DNA of 64,000 bases from Alphaproteobacteria bacterium (GTDB taxonomy: Bacteria; Pseudomonadota; Alphaproteobacteria; Caulobacterales; Aquidulcibacteraceae), in assembly GCA_030430715.1 (NCBI GenBank), contig JAUIJZ010000006.1, forward strand, positions 1 to 64,000, given 5' to 3'. Below are positions 18,778 through 29,737 of the stretch, in pieces (position 1 is the stretch's first letter; every line of letters starts with the position of its first letter). Both the position numbers and the translations under genes were made by a program. The notes beneath the pieces are model-generated. The model was not told the DNA's origin, did no database searches, and worked only from the letters and a program-made list of their open reading frames with translations.

Positions 18778-20187
18778 ATGATCCGCGCCATTCCGTTTGA
18801 TACAGGCCCAATCCATTTCGTCGGCGTTGGCGGTATTGGTATGTCGGGCATCGCCGCGGTGATGAAGACTTTCGGCTATGACGTCGCCGGTTCGGACGCG
18901 AAAGAGAGCGCCAACACGGAGCGGCTGCGTGCGCAGGGCGTGCACGTGATGATTGGCCACAAGGCCGAGAATGTCGCCAATGCCGGCGTGGTGGTGATTT
19001 CCTCGGCGATCAAAAGCGGCAATCCGGAAGTGGATGCGGCGCGCGCGCGCGGCGTGCCGATCGTGCGCCGCGCCGAGATGCTGGCCGAGATCATGCGCCT
19101 GAAATGGACCGTCGCGATCGGCGGCACGCACGGCAAGACGACAACCACCTCGATGGTGGCCGCCTTGCTCGATGCAGGTGGCAAAGACCCCACCGTCATC
19201 AATGGCGGCATCATCAACGCTTACGGCGCCAATACGCGCATGGGCGAAGGTGAGTGGATGGTGGTTGAGGCGGATGAAAGCGACGGCACGTTTACGCGTC
19301 TGCGCGCCAGCGCTGTTGTGGTCACCAACATGGACCCCGAGCATTTGGATCATTACGGCTCGGTTGAGGCGATGAACGACGCCTATCGTCAGTTCGTGGA
19401 AAACATTCCATTCTATGGCTTCGCCGTGATGTGCGTGGATCATCCCCAAGTCGCCGCGCTCGCCGCCAATGTGCGAGACCGGCGCGTCATCTCCTATGGT
19501 TTCGGCGAAGGCGCCGATGTTCGCGCGGTCAATGTGCGCCCGTCGCGCGAGGGCAATACGTTTGACGTCATCGCCCGCCGCAAGGGCGAAGGGCCGGGCG
19601 TGACGCTGCATGATCTGTTTCTGCCCGTCGCAGGACGGCACAATCTTCAGAATGCTGTCGCCGCGATTGCCGTTGCGCGCGAACTTGGCGTCAACGACGC
19701 CGGCATCCGCACGGGGCTGAAGAACTTTGCCGGCGTGAAGCGCCGCTTCACCACTGTCGGGCATTGGAACGATGTGCGCATCATTGACGATTACGGCCAC
19801 CATCCGGTCGAGATTTCCGCTGTGCTCGCCGCAGCACGCGAAATGACGTCGGGCCGGGTTATCGCGGTGGTGCAGCCGCACCGCTATTCGCGGGTGCGTG
19901 ATCTGATGGGCGAATTTGAAACCTGCTTCAGCAACGCGGACGTGCTGGCGGTCACCGACATATACTCCGCCGGCGAGGCGCCCATCGACGGCGTGAGCGC
20001 CGAAACCATCGTGGCGGGCGTGACCAAGAACGGACATGGCCAAGCGCGGCGGCTCGCCAGCCTGGAGGCGCTTGCTGATTTTGTGCGCGCCGAGGCGAAG
20101 CCGGGCGATATCGTCGTGTGTCTCGGCGCCGGCGACATCACCCATTTCGCCAATGCTCTGCCTTCCAAGCTCGCTGCGGCGGCGTGA
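18778..20187 (+). CDS. murC: UDP-MurNAc:L-Ala ligase
   Basis: MurC adds the first amino acid of the stem peptide. The 469-residue protein has [13 protein letters not shown] at the N-terminus, the ATP loop [11 protein letters not shown], and [13 protein letters not shown] 18778 is preceded by GGAGA; the longer track start at 18742 has no support. There is a 78-base gap after murG. The normally adjacent murB is displaced by about 3.3 kb here because other genes are inserted. Confidence 0.95.
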   Translation: MIRAIPFDTGPIHFVGVGGIGMSGIAAVMKTFGYDVAGSDAKESANTERLRAQGVHVMIGHKAENVANAGVVVISSAIKSGNPEVDAARARGVPIVRRAEMLAEIMRLKWTVAIGGTHGKTTTTSMVAALLDAGGKDPTVINGGIINAYGANTRMGEGEWMVVEADESDGTFTRLRASAVVVTNMDPEHLDHYGSVEAMNDAYRQFVENIPFYGFAVMCVDHPQVAALAANVRDRRVISYGFGEGADVRAVNVRPSREGNTFDVIARRKGEGPGVTLHDLFLPVAGRHNLQNAVAAIAVARELGVNDAGIRTGLKNFAGVKRRFTTVGHWNDVRIIDDYGHHPVEISAVLAAAREMTSGRVIAVVQPHRYSRVRDLMGEFETCFSNADVLAVTDIYSAGEAPIDGVSAETIVAGVTKNGHGQARRLASLEALADFVRAEAKPGDIVVCLGAGDITHFANALPSKLAAAA

Positions 20188-20243
20188 GTGCAATCTAGGC
20201 TTCCACTGGTGACCTTCCACGCCAACATGCGTATGGGGACCGC

Positions 20244-21986
20244 ATGAGTCCCGCGCTTCTCAGCACCTTCGTGCTCGCCGCGACCTTGGCGCTGTTTGCG
20301 TCCAACCGCGTGCGGCACGATCTCGTGGCGCTGCTCTCGCTGGCGGCATGCTTGCTGCTGGGACTGGTGACCCCGGAAGAAGCTTTCCTGGGTTTTGCCG
20401 ATCAGTCGGTGGTGGTCATCGTCGCCGTGCTGATCATTGGCCGCGCGGTCGAGCTCACGGGCGCCGCCGAAGCCGCGACCGACAGGCTGGCGTCGCTGAA
20501 GGCGCCGTTTCCGATCCAGCTTGGCATTCTGCTGGTGGCGGCGGCGGCGCTTTCGGCCTTCATGAACAATATCGCCGCGCTCGCCATCACCATGCCGGCC
20601 GTTATCGCGATTTGCCGGGCGCACGACCTGCCGCCGGGCGCGGGGCTCATGCCGCTGGCGTTCGCGACCATTCTCGGCGGCATGACGACGCTGATCGGCA
20701 CGCCCGCGAACCTGATCCTGTCTTCGGTGCGCAACGAAGAATTGGGCGCGCCGTTCGCCTTTTTCCAAATGACGCCGGTGGCGATCACGGTCGCTGCGGC
20801 GGGCGTGGCGTATATTTGCGTTTTGGGGTGGCGTTTGGCGCCGCGGCGCGATTCCGGCGCCGGCGCCGCCAAGGACGCTTATGCCGTCTTTGAGCTGGGC
20901 CCGCTTTCGCAGACGGAATTCGAAGACGACGCAGATGCGGAGCTGATTGAAAAACTGAAATCGGCCAAGCTTGCACCATTGGTTGTCCTGCGCGGCGACC
21001 GCGTGCTGGAGCTATCGCGCGCGCGTCCCTTGCAGCACCGCGACCGTTTGCTGGTCGGCGGCGCGGTCGATCCCTGGGAGGCGGCCAAAAAGACCGGCCT
21101 GCCGCTGCATGTGCAGCGCTCGTCGGCCAAGGACGCGGCGACCATCGTCACTGTGGTCGGCTATGGCTCGCCGCTGATCGGCCGTCCGGTCGACAGCATC
21201 AGGTGGGATACCAATGGCGATGTCAGCGTGCTCGCGGGCGGGCGCCGCGCCGCGAGCGTGCGTCAGCCGCTGTCACGTTTGCGCATCGAGGCAGGGGACC
21301 AATTATCGCTGCACGGTTCCGCTGAGCAGATCACGATCTATTCGCGCTATGCACGCTTGCTGGAAGTGGCGCGCCGCGCCAGCGCGCGCATCGAGATCCG
21401 CAGCACATTGATTGTGTTGTCGGTGTATGTGGCGGCGGTTGCGGCTTCTGTGTCGTTCGGCGTGCCGACGGCGTTCTCATTCGCCGCGGCGGCCGCGGCG
21501 ATCGCGGCTTTGCGCTTCTTGCCATCGAAAGAAATTTATTCGTCGGTCGATTGGTCGATAATCGTTCTCATCGGCGCGATGATCCCGGTGGGGCAAAGCT
21601 TCCAGACCAGCGGGGCGGCGGAATTTTTCGCGACGGCATTGGCCCAGGCGCTCGCGACCGCGCCGTTATTCTGGGCGGCGGCGGCGATGGTGACAGCCAC
21701 CATGTTGCTCTCGATCTTTCTCAACAATGTCGCCACCGCGATCATCATGGGGCAGATCGCGATCTCGGTAGCGCAGGCGCTCGGCGTTTCCGTCGACGCG
21801 CTTCTGATCGCAGTGCTGATCGGCGCGTCGTCCGACTTCCTCACCCCGATCGGTCACCAGAACAATCTTCTGGTGATGGGGCCGGGCAATTACCGGTTCA
21901 TCGATTATGGCCGAATGGGCGCGCCGCTCGCGCTGATCGTCATTTTCGTTTCGGCTAAGATGATCGAAATGGGCTTCGCCGGTTAA
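20244..21986 (+). CDS. SLC13-type permease with TrkA-C (RCK-C) domains
   Basis: This 580-residue transporter has two blocks of hydrophobic helices flanking a cytoplasmic region. The first block contains FMNNIAALAITMPAV and LIGTPANLI; the second contains FLNNVATAIIMG and FLTPIGHQNNLL. The internal repeat with NN and TP motifs is the SLC13/ArsB ion-transporter hallmark. The middle (about residues 205-375) resembles two RCK_C domains, which usually bind ligands and gate the carrier. The substrate is not evident; anions such as sulfate or dicarboxylates are typical. It sits inside the dcw cluster between murC and murB, which is not the usual order. Confidence 0.8.
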   Translation: MSPALLSTFVLAATLALFASNRVRHDLVALLSLAACLLLGLVTPEEAFLGFADQSVVVIVAVLIIGRAVELTGAAEAATDRLASLKAPFPIQLGILLVAAAALSAFMNNIAALAITMPAVIAICRAHDLPPGAGLMPLAFATILGGMTTLIGTPANLILSSVRNEELGAPFAFFQMTPVAITVAAAGVAYICVLGWRLAPRRDSGAGAAKDAYAVFELGPLSQTEFEDDADAELIEKLKSAKLAPLVVLRGDRVLELSRARPLQHRDRLLVGGAVDPWEAAKKTGLPLHVQRSSAKDAATIVTVVGYGSPLIGRPVDSIRWDTNGDVSVLAGGRRAASVRQPLSRLRIEAGDQLSLHGSAEQITIYSRYARLLEVARRASARIEIRSTLIVLSVYVAAVAASVSFGVPTAFSFAAAAAAIAALRFLPSKEIYSSVDWSIIVLIGAMIPVGQSFQTSGAAEFFATALAQALATAPLFWAAAAMVTATMLLSIFLNNVATAIIMGQIAISVAQALGVSVDALLIAVLIGASSDFLTPIGHQNNLLVMGPGNYRFIDYGRMGAPLALIVIFVSAKMIEMGFAG

Positions 21987-22058
21987 AGCGTCGTGCGTAA
22001 AATGCGACCTGCGTTTGGGTCATGCGGGATGTCGCATTTTACGAACTAAGACGCTTTA
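21984..22058. repeat. Long intergenic palindrome 1
   Basis: The arms are TAAAGCGTC (21984-21992) with GACGCTTTA (22050-22058), and GTAAAATGCGAC (21997-22008) with GTCGCATTTTAC (22031-22042). The stem has 21 pairs with short asymmetric bulges. The left arm includes the TAA stop of the permease gene. No clear U-run follows, so it may be a mobile palindromic unit rather than a plain terminator. Confidence 0.75.
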
Positions 22059-22075
22059 GATTCATGAGCTTCTAA

Positions 22076-22143
22076 AGCAACTTTGGACTTTAAATTCGAT
22101 CCTCGCCGGCCACAAAAGTGAGCCGAATTTAAAGTCCGTTGCT
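22076..22143. repeat. Long intergenic palindrome 2
   Basis: AGCAAC-TTT-GGACTTTAAATTCG pairs with CGAATTTAAAGTCC-GTTGCT, leaving a loop of about 25 bases. The arms match perfectly except for the three-base TTT bulge. It follows palindrome 1 after 17 bases and ends 46 bases before the HAD hydrolase start. Confidence 0.75.
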
Positions 22144-22189
22144 ATAGGCTGGAGTTGACCCTGGGGGCGACTCAGGGCGCCAGGGTAGT

Positions 22190-23050
22190 ATGCCCGACAC
22201 AGTTCACCGCGCCCCTAAGCCGCTCCGCTCCGCCATCATCTATGATTTCGACGGCACGCTTGCCCGCGGCAATTTGCAGGAACATTCCTTCATTCCCGAT
22301 CTGGGCATCGATCACGATGTTTTCTGGAAGGATGTGAAGCGGTTGTCGCGGACTTCGGACGCCGACGAGATCCTCGTTTACATGCAGCAAATGATCGAAC
22401 GCTCGCGCAAGCTGGGCAAGTCGGTCACGCGCGAGCGTTTGCGCGCGCACGGCGCCGAGCCATCATTCTTCGACGGCGTTGAAAGCTGGTTCGCGCGCAT
22501 CGATGCGTTCGCTTCCGACCAGGGTCTTGAACTCGATCATTACATCGTCTCGTCGTGCATCGAGGAGATGATCGAAGGCTGCTCGATTTATCCGCGCTTT
22601 GCGCGCGTGTTCGCTTCGCGCTTCATCTACAATGAAAAGGGTGAGGCGGTGTGGCCCGCGGTGGCGGTCAATTACACCAACAAGACGCAGTTTCTCTTTC
22701 GTATCAACAAAGGCATCGAAAATGTCTGGGATACGCAGGCGATCAATCGCTGGATGCGCCCGGAAGAGCGCCCGCTGCCGTTTGAGCGCATGATCTTCAT
22801 CGGCGACGGAGACACTGACATTCCATCGATGAAGATGGTGTCCGATCAGGGCGGCACTGCGGTCGCCGTGCTCGATCCGGACCGTTGGAACGATCCGCTT
22901 AAAGTGGAGCACATCCACTTGCTGATCGCAGAGGATCGCGTGAATTACGTGGCGCCGGCCGACTACCTTCCCGGTAGCCAGCTCGACGTCATCGTGAAAG
23001 GCGCGCTACAGCGCATCGCCTTGCGCGCGGGTTTGCCGGTCGCGCGTTGA
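22190..23050 (+). CDS. HAD-superfamily hydrolase
   Basis: This is a cytoplasmic HAD phosphatase-like protein of 286 residues. Motif I is YDFDGTLA with the nucleophilic aspartate, and the closing acidic motif is IGDGDTDIPSMK. Between them lies a large helical cap domain. The substrate cannot be assigned. A weak site (CAGGG) precedes the ATG. It follows the two palindromes and converges on the DUF6491-like gene, leaving a four-base gap. Confidence 0.8.
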   Translation: MPDTVHRAPKPLRSAIIYDFDGTLARGNLQEHSFIPDLGIDHDVFWKDVKRLSRTSDADEILVYMQQMIERSRKLGKSVTRERLRAHGAEPSFFDGVESWFARIDAFASDQGLELDHYIVSSCIEEMIEGCSIYPRFARVFASRFIYNEKGEAVWPAVAVNYTNKTQFLFRINKGIENVWDTQAINRWMRPEERPLPFERMIFIGDGDTDIPSMKMVSDQGGTAVAVLDPDRWNDPLKVEHIHLLIAEDRVNYVAPADYLPGSQLDVIVKGALQRIALRAGLPVAR

Positions 23051-23054
23051 CGGC

Positions 23055-23420
23055 TTAGCTGCCGACCGCTTCCGGCGCCTCGGGCGCACGCGCGATAGAC
23101 TGGATTGGATACGTACGCGGCGGTTGTCCGCCGATGATTTCCACACCCAAGGCGTTGCCGGTGCAAATCCAGTTTGTGGTCGAGCGAATGGCGAGCTGCT
23201 GGCTCCAATCGAGATCGCGCGCGTTCCAAGTGGTGGTGAAAATGTAGTGACGCGATCCGACGCGGACATCGACGCTGTGGTCGTCAACGATGCCGTAGCC
23301 AAAAATGTCGTCGGCGCGGAAGCAATCCCTGTCGGCCGGGGCGGAAGCTGTTTGTTCGCCTTGCGAGGCGCAGGCGCCGAGCAACGCGAACGCGGCGGCG
23401 GCAATGAAATGTCTGATCAT
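23055..23420 (-). CDS. DUF6491-like lipoprotein
   Basis: This 121-residue predicted lipoprotein begins MIRHFIAAAAFALLGAC, with the lipid-attachment cysteine at about residue 17. The mature part has DRDCFRADDIFGY and a later tryptophan/cysteine segment (STTNWICTG), a pattern I associate with DUF6491; the function of that family is unknown. The start at 23420 has AGGGAGA upstream, and the longer track start is rejected. It is transcribed against murB and the HAD gene. Confidence 0.65.
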   Translation of the reverse strand: MIRHFIAAAAFALLGACASQGEQTASAPADRDCFRADDIFGYGIVDDHSVDVRVGSRHYIFTTTWNARDLDWSQQLAIRSTTNWICTGNALGVEIIGGQPPRTYPIQSIARAPEAPEAVGS

Positions 23421-23522
23421 GAACGTTTCTCCCTGTTCTTCGACCATATGGCGCCCTCTCGGCGTTAGGCGAGATGCCGGATGCGTTGACGCCGCCGAAA
23501 AGGCCGGGTTACGCCATCAAGA

Positions 23523-24434
23523 ATGAGTGACATTGCCCTTCCGGACGTCCGTGGCCGCCTGCTACGAGGGGAAGCGCTCGCGCCCTATACATGGTTTCGC
23601 GTCGGCGGGCCGGCGGACGCCTTGTTTCTGCCGGCCGATGCCGACGACCTCGCGGACTTTCTCAAGGCATTGCCTGAAAGCGTGCCGATCCTGCCGCTTG
23701 GCGTCGGCTCCAATCTGATCGTGCGCGACGGCGGCTTGCCGGGCGTGGCGATCCGCTTGGCTGGGCGGGCCTGGGCGCAAGTCGGCCCGGAAGCGGACGG
23801 ACGATTGCGCGCCGGCGCTGGCGCGCTTGACGCCATGGTCGCCAAGGCAGCCGCGCAAGTCGGCATCGCCGGGCTTGAATTTTATGTAGGCGTGCCCGGC
23901 ACCATCGGCGGCGCGCTGACAATGAACGCCGGCTGCTATGGCAGGGAGACGAAAGACGTTTTGGTCGAGGCGGTGGCGTACAATCGGCGCGGCGAACGTG
24001 TGACGCTCAGCTTGGCCGATTTTGGCTACACCTATCGGCACAACGCGCTGGCTGAGCCTTACATTTTTACCGAGGCGGTGTTTCAGGGGGCGCCGGACGA
24101 GCCCGCTCAGATTCTGGCGCGCATGGAGGCGATCACCACGCAACGTGAGGGCAGTCAGCCGATCCGCGAAAAAACTGGCGGCTCGACATTCAAAAATCCG
24201 GTGCTGCCTTCAGGAGAAAAGCTCTCGGCCTGGCAGCTGGTGGACGAGGCGGGCATGCGCGGCGCGCGGCGCGGCGGCGCTCAGGTGAGCGAAAAGCACG
24301 CCAACTTTCTGATCAATGCCGGGCAAGCGAGTGCTGCCGACATCGAAGGTTTGGGCGAAGATGTGCGCGCCGCCGTGAAGGCCAAAAGCGGCGTCCAATT
24401 AGATTGGGAGATCAAGCGCGTTGGGCGCGCGTGA
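23523..24434 (+). CDS. murB: UDP-N-acetylenolpyruvoylglucosamine reductase
   Basis: MurB reduces UDP-GlcNAc-enolpyruvate to UDP-MurNAc using NADPH and FAD. The 303-residue protein shows [22 protein letters not shown] (FAD binding), [18 protein letters not shown], and the C-terminal [10 protein letters not shown] with the conserved histidine and asparagine. It has the type I length. It is separated from murC by the permease, HAD and DUF6491-like genes, and from ddl by a 3.5 kb opposite-strand block. Confidence 0.95.
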   Translation: MSDIALPDVRGRLLRGEALAPYTWFRVGGPADALFLPADADDLADFLKALPESVPILPLGVGSNLIVRDGGLPGVAIRLAGRAWAQVGPEADGRLRAGAGALDAMVAKAAAQVGIAGLEFYVGVPGTIGGALTMNAGCYGRETKDVLVEAVAYNRRGERVTLSLADFGYTYRHNALAEPYIFTEAVFQGAPDEPAQILARMEAITTQREGSQPIREKTGGSTFKNPVLPSGEKLSAWQLVDEAGMRGARRGGAQVSEKHANFLINAGQASAADIEGLGEDVRAAVKAKSGVQLDWEIKRVGRA

Positions 24435-24569
24435 TCAGCCGATCATGCCGTCGATCCACGCCGTGAATGGCGTGCCGGCGACATAGAGCGCCCCCAAGGT
24501 CGCGATCGTGCAGAAGAGCAGCACGAGAATGCCTTCGATGCGTGTTGTGCGGACGCTGGTGCTTTCCAT
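24435..24569 (-). CDS. Small single-pass membrane protein (44 aa)
   Basis: This ORF is too short for the supplied track. It starts at ATG 24569 with GGGGAAG upstream and ends at TGA just past the murB stop. The peptide is basic at its start (MESTSVRTTRIEG), followed by one hydrophobic helix (ILVLLFCTIATLGALYVAG) and a short tail. It begins 20 bases downstream of the TIR-like membrane protein on the same strand, so the two are probably cotranscribed and might act together. No family is recognised. Confidence 0.55.
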   Translation of the reverse strand: MESTSVRTTRIEGILVLLFCTIATLGALYVAGTPFTAWIDGMIG

Positions 24570-24589
24570 GATCTTCCCCTCAGTCCCGA

Positions 24590-25198
24590 TTACCCATCCC
24601 GTTCGGATTGCGTCTTGAACGTGTCGACGATTGCGCCGGCGCGCGCATGTGCGTTGCCCGCGAAGGCGTTCACGCGGGCCGCGAAATCGGAATCAACGAT
24701 GTAAAGCGCGCCTGCGACCATCAGGGCGAAACTGGCCGCGACCGCGATTCCGGTAAGGCGCGAGCCTCCGCTGGCCGGGGAGGCTGGCTCCGCTATGGCC
24801 GCCGCGTGGGTGGAAGTCGACAGCGTGTCCGCGCCCCTGGCTCTCCGGCCTTGCAGCAAGCGCCGCCAAGCAGTGCTTTGCGCGCGTCCACGCGGCAAGC
24901 GGATCGAAACTTTGCTGCAAAGACCCGGCGGCGGTTTGGCTCCGTCGAGGCGGACGCAGGCAAGTTTGCCCATGGCCCGGGCCATGCGGGCGATGACGCG
25001 CAAATTCGGCACGCGCGCCGCATCGTGCGACCAGAGCACGATCAGCTTGTGCGCCGCGTTGAGCCGCGCATTGCGCGCGCGCGGCGCCTCGGGAAGCGCA
25101 TCCACCGCATAACCGAGCGCCGCGAGCTGCGTGGCGATTTCCGCGGCGCGCTCTTCGGCGCTGGGTGCATGTGCAATGAGGACAAGTGGGGGAGACAT
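24590..25198 (-). CDS. Membrane-anchored protein with degenerate TIR-like domain
   Basis: The protein is about 202 residues. Its N-terminal 100 residues read as a TIR-like alpha/beta domain: PLVLIAHAPSAEERAAEI (first strand and helix), a middle strand LIVLWSHDA, then a helix and VRLDGA. The LIVLWS strand matches the equivalent strand (VIVLWSE/LIVLWSE) of the two clear TIR proteins at 49.6 and 50.6 kb. However, the W-x3-E catalytic pattern is absent, so NADase activity is doubtful. A Pro/Ala/Ser linker and one helix (GIAVAASFALMVAGALYIV) follow. ATG 25198 has a weak ribosome site. Confidence 0.55.
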   Translation of the reverse strand: MSPPLVLIAHAPSAEERAAEIATQLAALGYAVDALPEAPRARNARLNAAHKLIVLWSHDAARVPNLRVIARMARAMGKLACVRLDGAKPPPGLCSKVSIRLPRGRAQSTAWRRLLQGRRARGADTLSTSTHAAAIAEPASPASGGSRLTGIAVAASFALMVAGALYIVDSDFAARVNAFAGNAHARAGAIVDTFKTQSERDG

Positions 25199-25349
25199 CG
25201 CGGCTTTACTCGCGCGACATGAGGGGGCCGCCAAGCAGACGCGTGGGTGGAGTCTGCTTGCGCCGGTTCCGGCGCCCAAAATAAAGGCGCAGGCGCCTAA
25301 AACACGCGCTGCCAGCTTCTGAGTTGGGCAGAGGCGGCGCGCGGATAGG

Positions 25350-25377
25350 AAAAGGGCGACGCCTTACGGCGCCGCCC
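25350..25377 (-). terminator. katG intrinsic terminator
   Basis: On the minus strand, GGGCGGCGCC-GTAA-GGCGTCGCCC forms a ten-pair stem (one mismatch) followed by TTTT. It lies 25 bases after the katG stop codon. Confidence 0.7.
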
Positions 25378-25401
25378 TAATCCATTCAACTTTGCTTGGC
25401 C

Positions 25402-27902
<2,501 letters not shown>

Positions 27903-28817
27903 ATGGCGCGGGTAGCGGTGCTTTTGGGCGGGTTGAGCCCTGAAAGGCCTGTAAGCCTCAGTTCCGGGCAGGGATGCGCGGAGGCCGTACGCCGTCTCGG
28001 GCACGATGTCATCGAAATCGATCCCCAGAACCCCGGCTGGATCGCAGACTTGAAGGATGCGCGGCCGGACAAGGTTCTGAATGCGCTCCATGGCGAGTGG
28101 GGCGAGGACGGGCGTGTTCAGGGCGTGCTCGAATATTTGCAGCTGCCCTACACGCACTCGGGCGTGCTCGCGTCGGCGCTGGCGATGGATAAGAACCGCG
28201 CCAAGGCGGTTTTGAAGCAAGCCGGGCTGCCGATCGCCGATGGCCGGCTGATGGATCGCCGCGAAGCGGCCAGAGCGCATCCCATGCCCGTTCCTTATGT
28301 CGTGAAGCCGAACACGGGCGGCTCTTCGCTCGGCGTCTTTATTGTACGTGAGGGCGCCAATCGCCCGCCAGAACAATTGCTCGACCCCGACTGGAGCTAT
28401 GGCGAGGACGTCGTGGTTGAGGAATTCGTCGGCGGCAAGGAACTGACTGTCGCCGTCATGGATGGCCGCGGCGCTTTGGCGGTGACCGAAATCATTCCCG
28501 CCGGCGAGTGGTACGACTTCAACGCAAAATACGCCGCGGGCGGATCGCGTCACGAACTGCCCGCGCAAATCCCGGAAGATGTCGCCGCGCGCCTGATGAA
28601 GCTTGCTGAAGATGCGCATGCGGCGCTCGGCTGCCGGGGCGTCACCCGCACCGACTTCAAATACGACGCCGCGCGCAACAAGACCATCGTGATCGAAGTG
28701 AATACGCAACCGGGCATGACCCCGACCTCGCTAGCTCCGGAACAGGCGCAGCATGTCGGCATGACCTATGATGAATTGGTGGGGTGGATGCTGGAGGACG
28801 CGTCATGGCCGCGATGA
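27903..28817 (+). CDS. ddl: D-alanine:D-alanine ligase
   Basis: Ddl makes D-Ala-D-Ala for MurF. The 304-residue ATP-grasp protein shows VLLGGLSPERPVSLSSG, LHGEWGEDGRVQG, KPNTGGSSLGV and the metal-binding IEVNTQPGMT. The form ERPVSL, in place of the EREVSL of E. coli DdlB, is to my knowledge common in alphaproteobacteria and not a defect. ATG 27903 is chosen over the upstream start at 27870. The end overlaps ftsQ by 13 bases. Confidence 0.93.
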   Translation: MARVAVLLGGLSPERPVSLSSGQGCAEAVRRLGHDVIEIDPQNPGWIADLKDARPDKVLNALHGEWGEDGRVQGVLEYLQLPYTHSGVLASALAMDKNRAKAVLKQAGLPIADGRLMDRREAARAHPMPVPYVVKPNTGGSSLGVFIVREGANRPPEQLLDPDWSYGEDVVVEEFVGGKELTVAVMDGRGALAVTEIIPAGEWYDFNAKYAAGGSRHELPAQIPEDVAARLMKLAEDAHAALGCRGVTRTDFKYDAARNKTIVIEVNTQPGMTPTSLAPEQAQHVGMTYDELVGWMLEDASWPR

Positions 28818-29737
28818 GATCGCGCCGGGGCTCTCGGCAGAATCCTGAGGCGCCGCGTCGTACTCGCCGTAAAGCGCCGCCGCCGCCACCTATGAGCGTG
28901 CCGCGCCTTGCGCAAATCAAGCTGAATGGCGGCTTGCAGGGCGAGGATGTCAAAGTCTCCGGCAGAAGCTTGGCGATGGGCTTGGCCGCCATGGTGATGT
29001 TCACCGGCGTGGCCATTGCCGGCGCGACTTGGCTCGGCTCGTCTCTGTTCGATGTGCGCGAAGCGTTTGCGCGCGCCGCTGACGGCGCCGCCGCGAATAT
29101 GGGTTTTGCCGTTGGTGAAATCGAAGTCGCCGGGGTTGCGGGCGCGCGCGCCCAGGAAGTGCGTGCGATCGTCATTCCCGAAGGGCGCCGTTCGATCCTT
29201 GCCCTGGACCCGCAAGATGTGCGCGCGCGTGTTGAAAGTCTCGACTGGGTGGCTGATGCGCAAGTGCGCCGCTTGTGGCCGTCCAAGCTTCAAATTCAGG
29301 TGGAGCGCCGTCAGGCGTTTGCACGTTGGCAAGAAGACGGTGTGGTGTCCGTGATCGATTATAATGGCGAGCGGCTGTTGGCTGAACGCGCCGCCGATCA
29401 CATGAATTTGCCGCTCGTGGTTGGCGCGGGCGCAGGTCCCGCCGCCGAACCCTTGCTGATCGCGTTGGAAAATCTGCCGGAGTTGCGCAGCCGTTTGCAG
29501 GCTTTGGTGCGCGTTGGCGACCGGCGCTGGAATCTGGAATTGCAATCCGGCGCGCTGGTGGCTTTGCCGGAAGAGGGCGCGCCTGAGGCGTTGGCCGCGC
29601 TTGAGAACCTGCAGGCGCGTCACGCGCTTCTGGACCGCCCGCTGGCGCAGCTCGATTTGCGCGCGCCGGGCCGTTTGGCGGTGCGCATCCATCCTGACCT
29701 CGCGGGCGGTGCGCGTCCCATGCTGGGAGGCGCGTGA
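28805..29737 (+). CDS. ftsQ: Cell division protein FtsQ
   Basis: FtsQ is a bitopic divisome scaffold (about 310 aa). A basic, proline-rich cytoplasmic segment precedes one transmembrane helix (LAAMVMFTGVAIAGA). A periplasmic POTRA-like domain with VGEIEVAGV and a beta domain (VADAQVRRLWPSKLQIQVERR) follow. It overlaps ddl and ends in TGATG with ftsA, so the three genes appear coupled. Confidence 0.92.
   Translation: MAAMRSRRGSRQNPEAPRRTRRKAPPPPPMSVPRLAQIKLNGGLQGEDVKVSGRSLAMGLAAMVMFTGVAIAGATWLGSSLFDVREAFARAADGAAANMGFAVGEIEVAGVAGARAQEVRAIVIPEGRRSILALDPQDVRARVESLDWVADAQVRRLWPSKLQIQVERRQAFARWQEDGVVSVIDYNGERLLAERAADHMNLPLVVGAGAGPAAEPLLIALENLPELRSRLQALVRVGDRRWNLELQSGALVALPEEGAPEALAALENLQARHALLDRPLAQLDLRAPGRLAVRIHPDLAGGARPMLGGA

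Noticed and set aside
18727-20220. 497-residue minus-strand ORF
   Set aside because: It is antisense to murC, which has all Mur-ligase motifs.
27908-27950. Ddl missing the first-motif glutamate (ERPVSL)
   Set aside because: As far as I know this form is common in alphaproteobacterial Ddl, so it is not a sign of inactivation.
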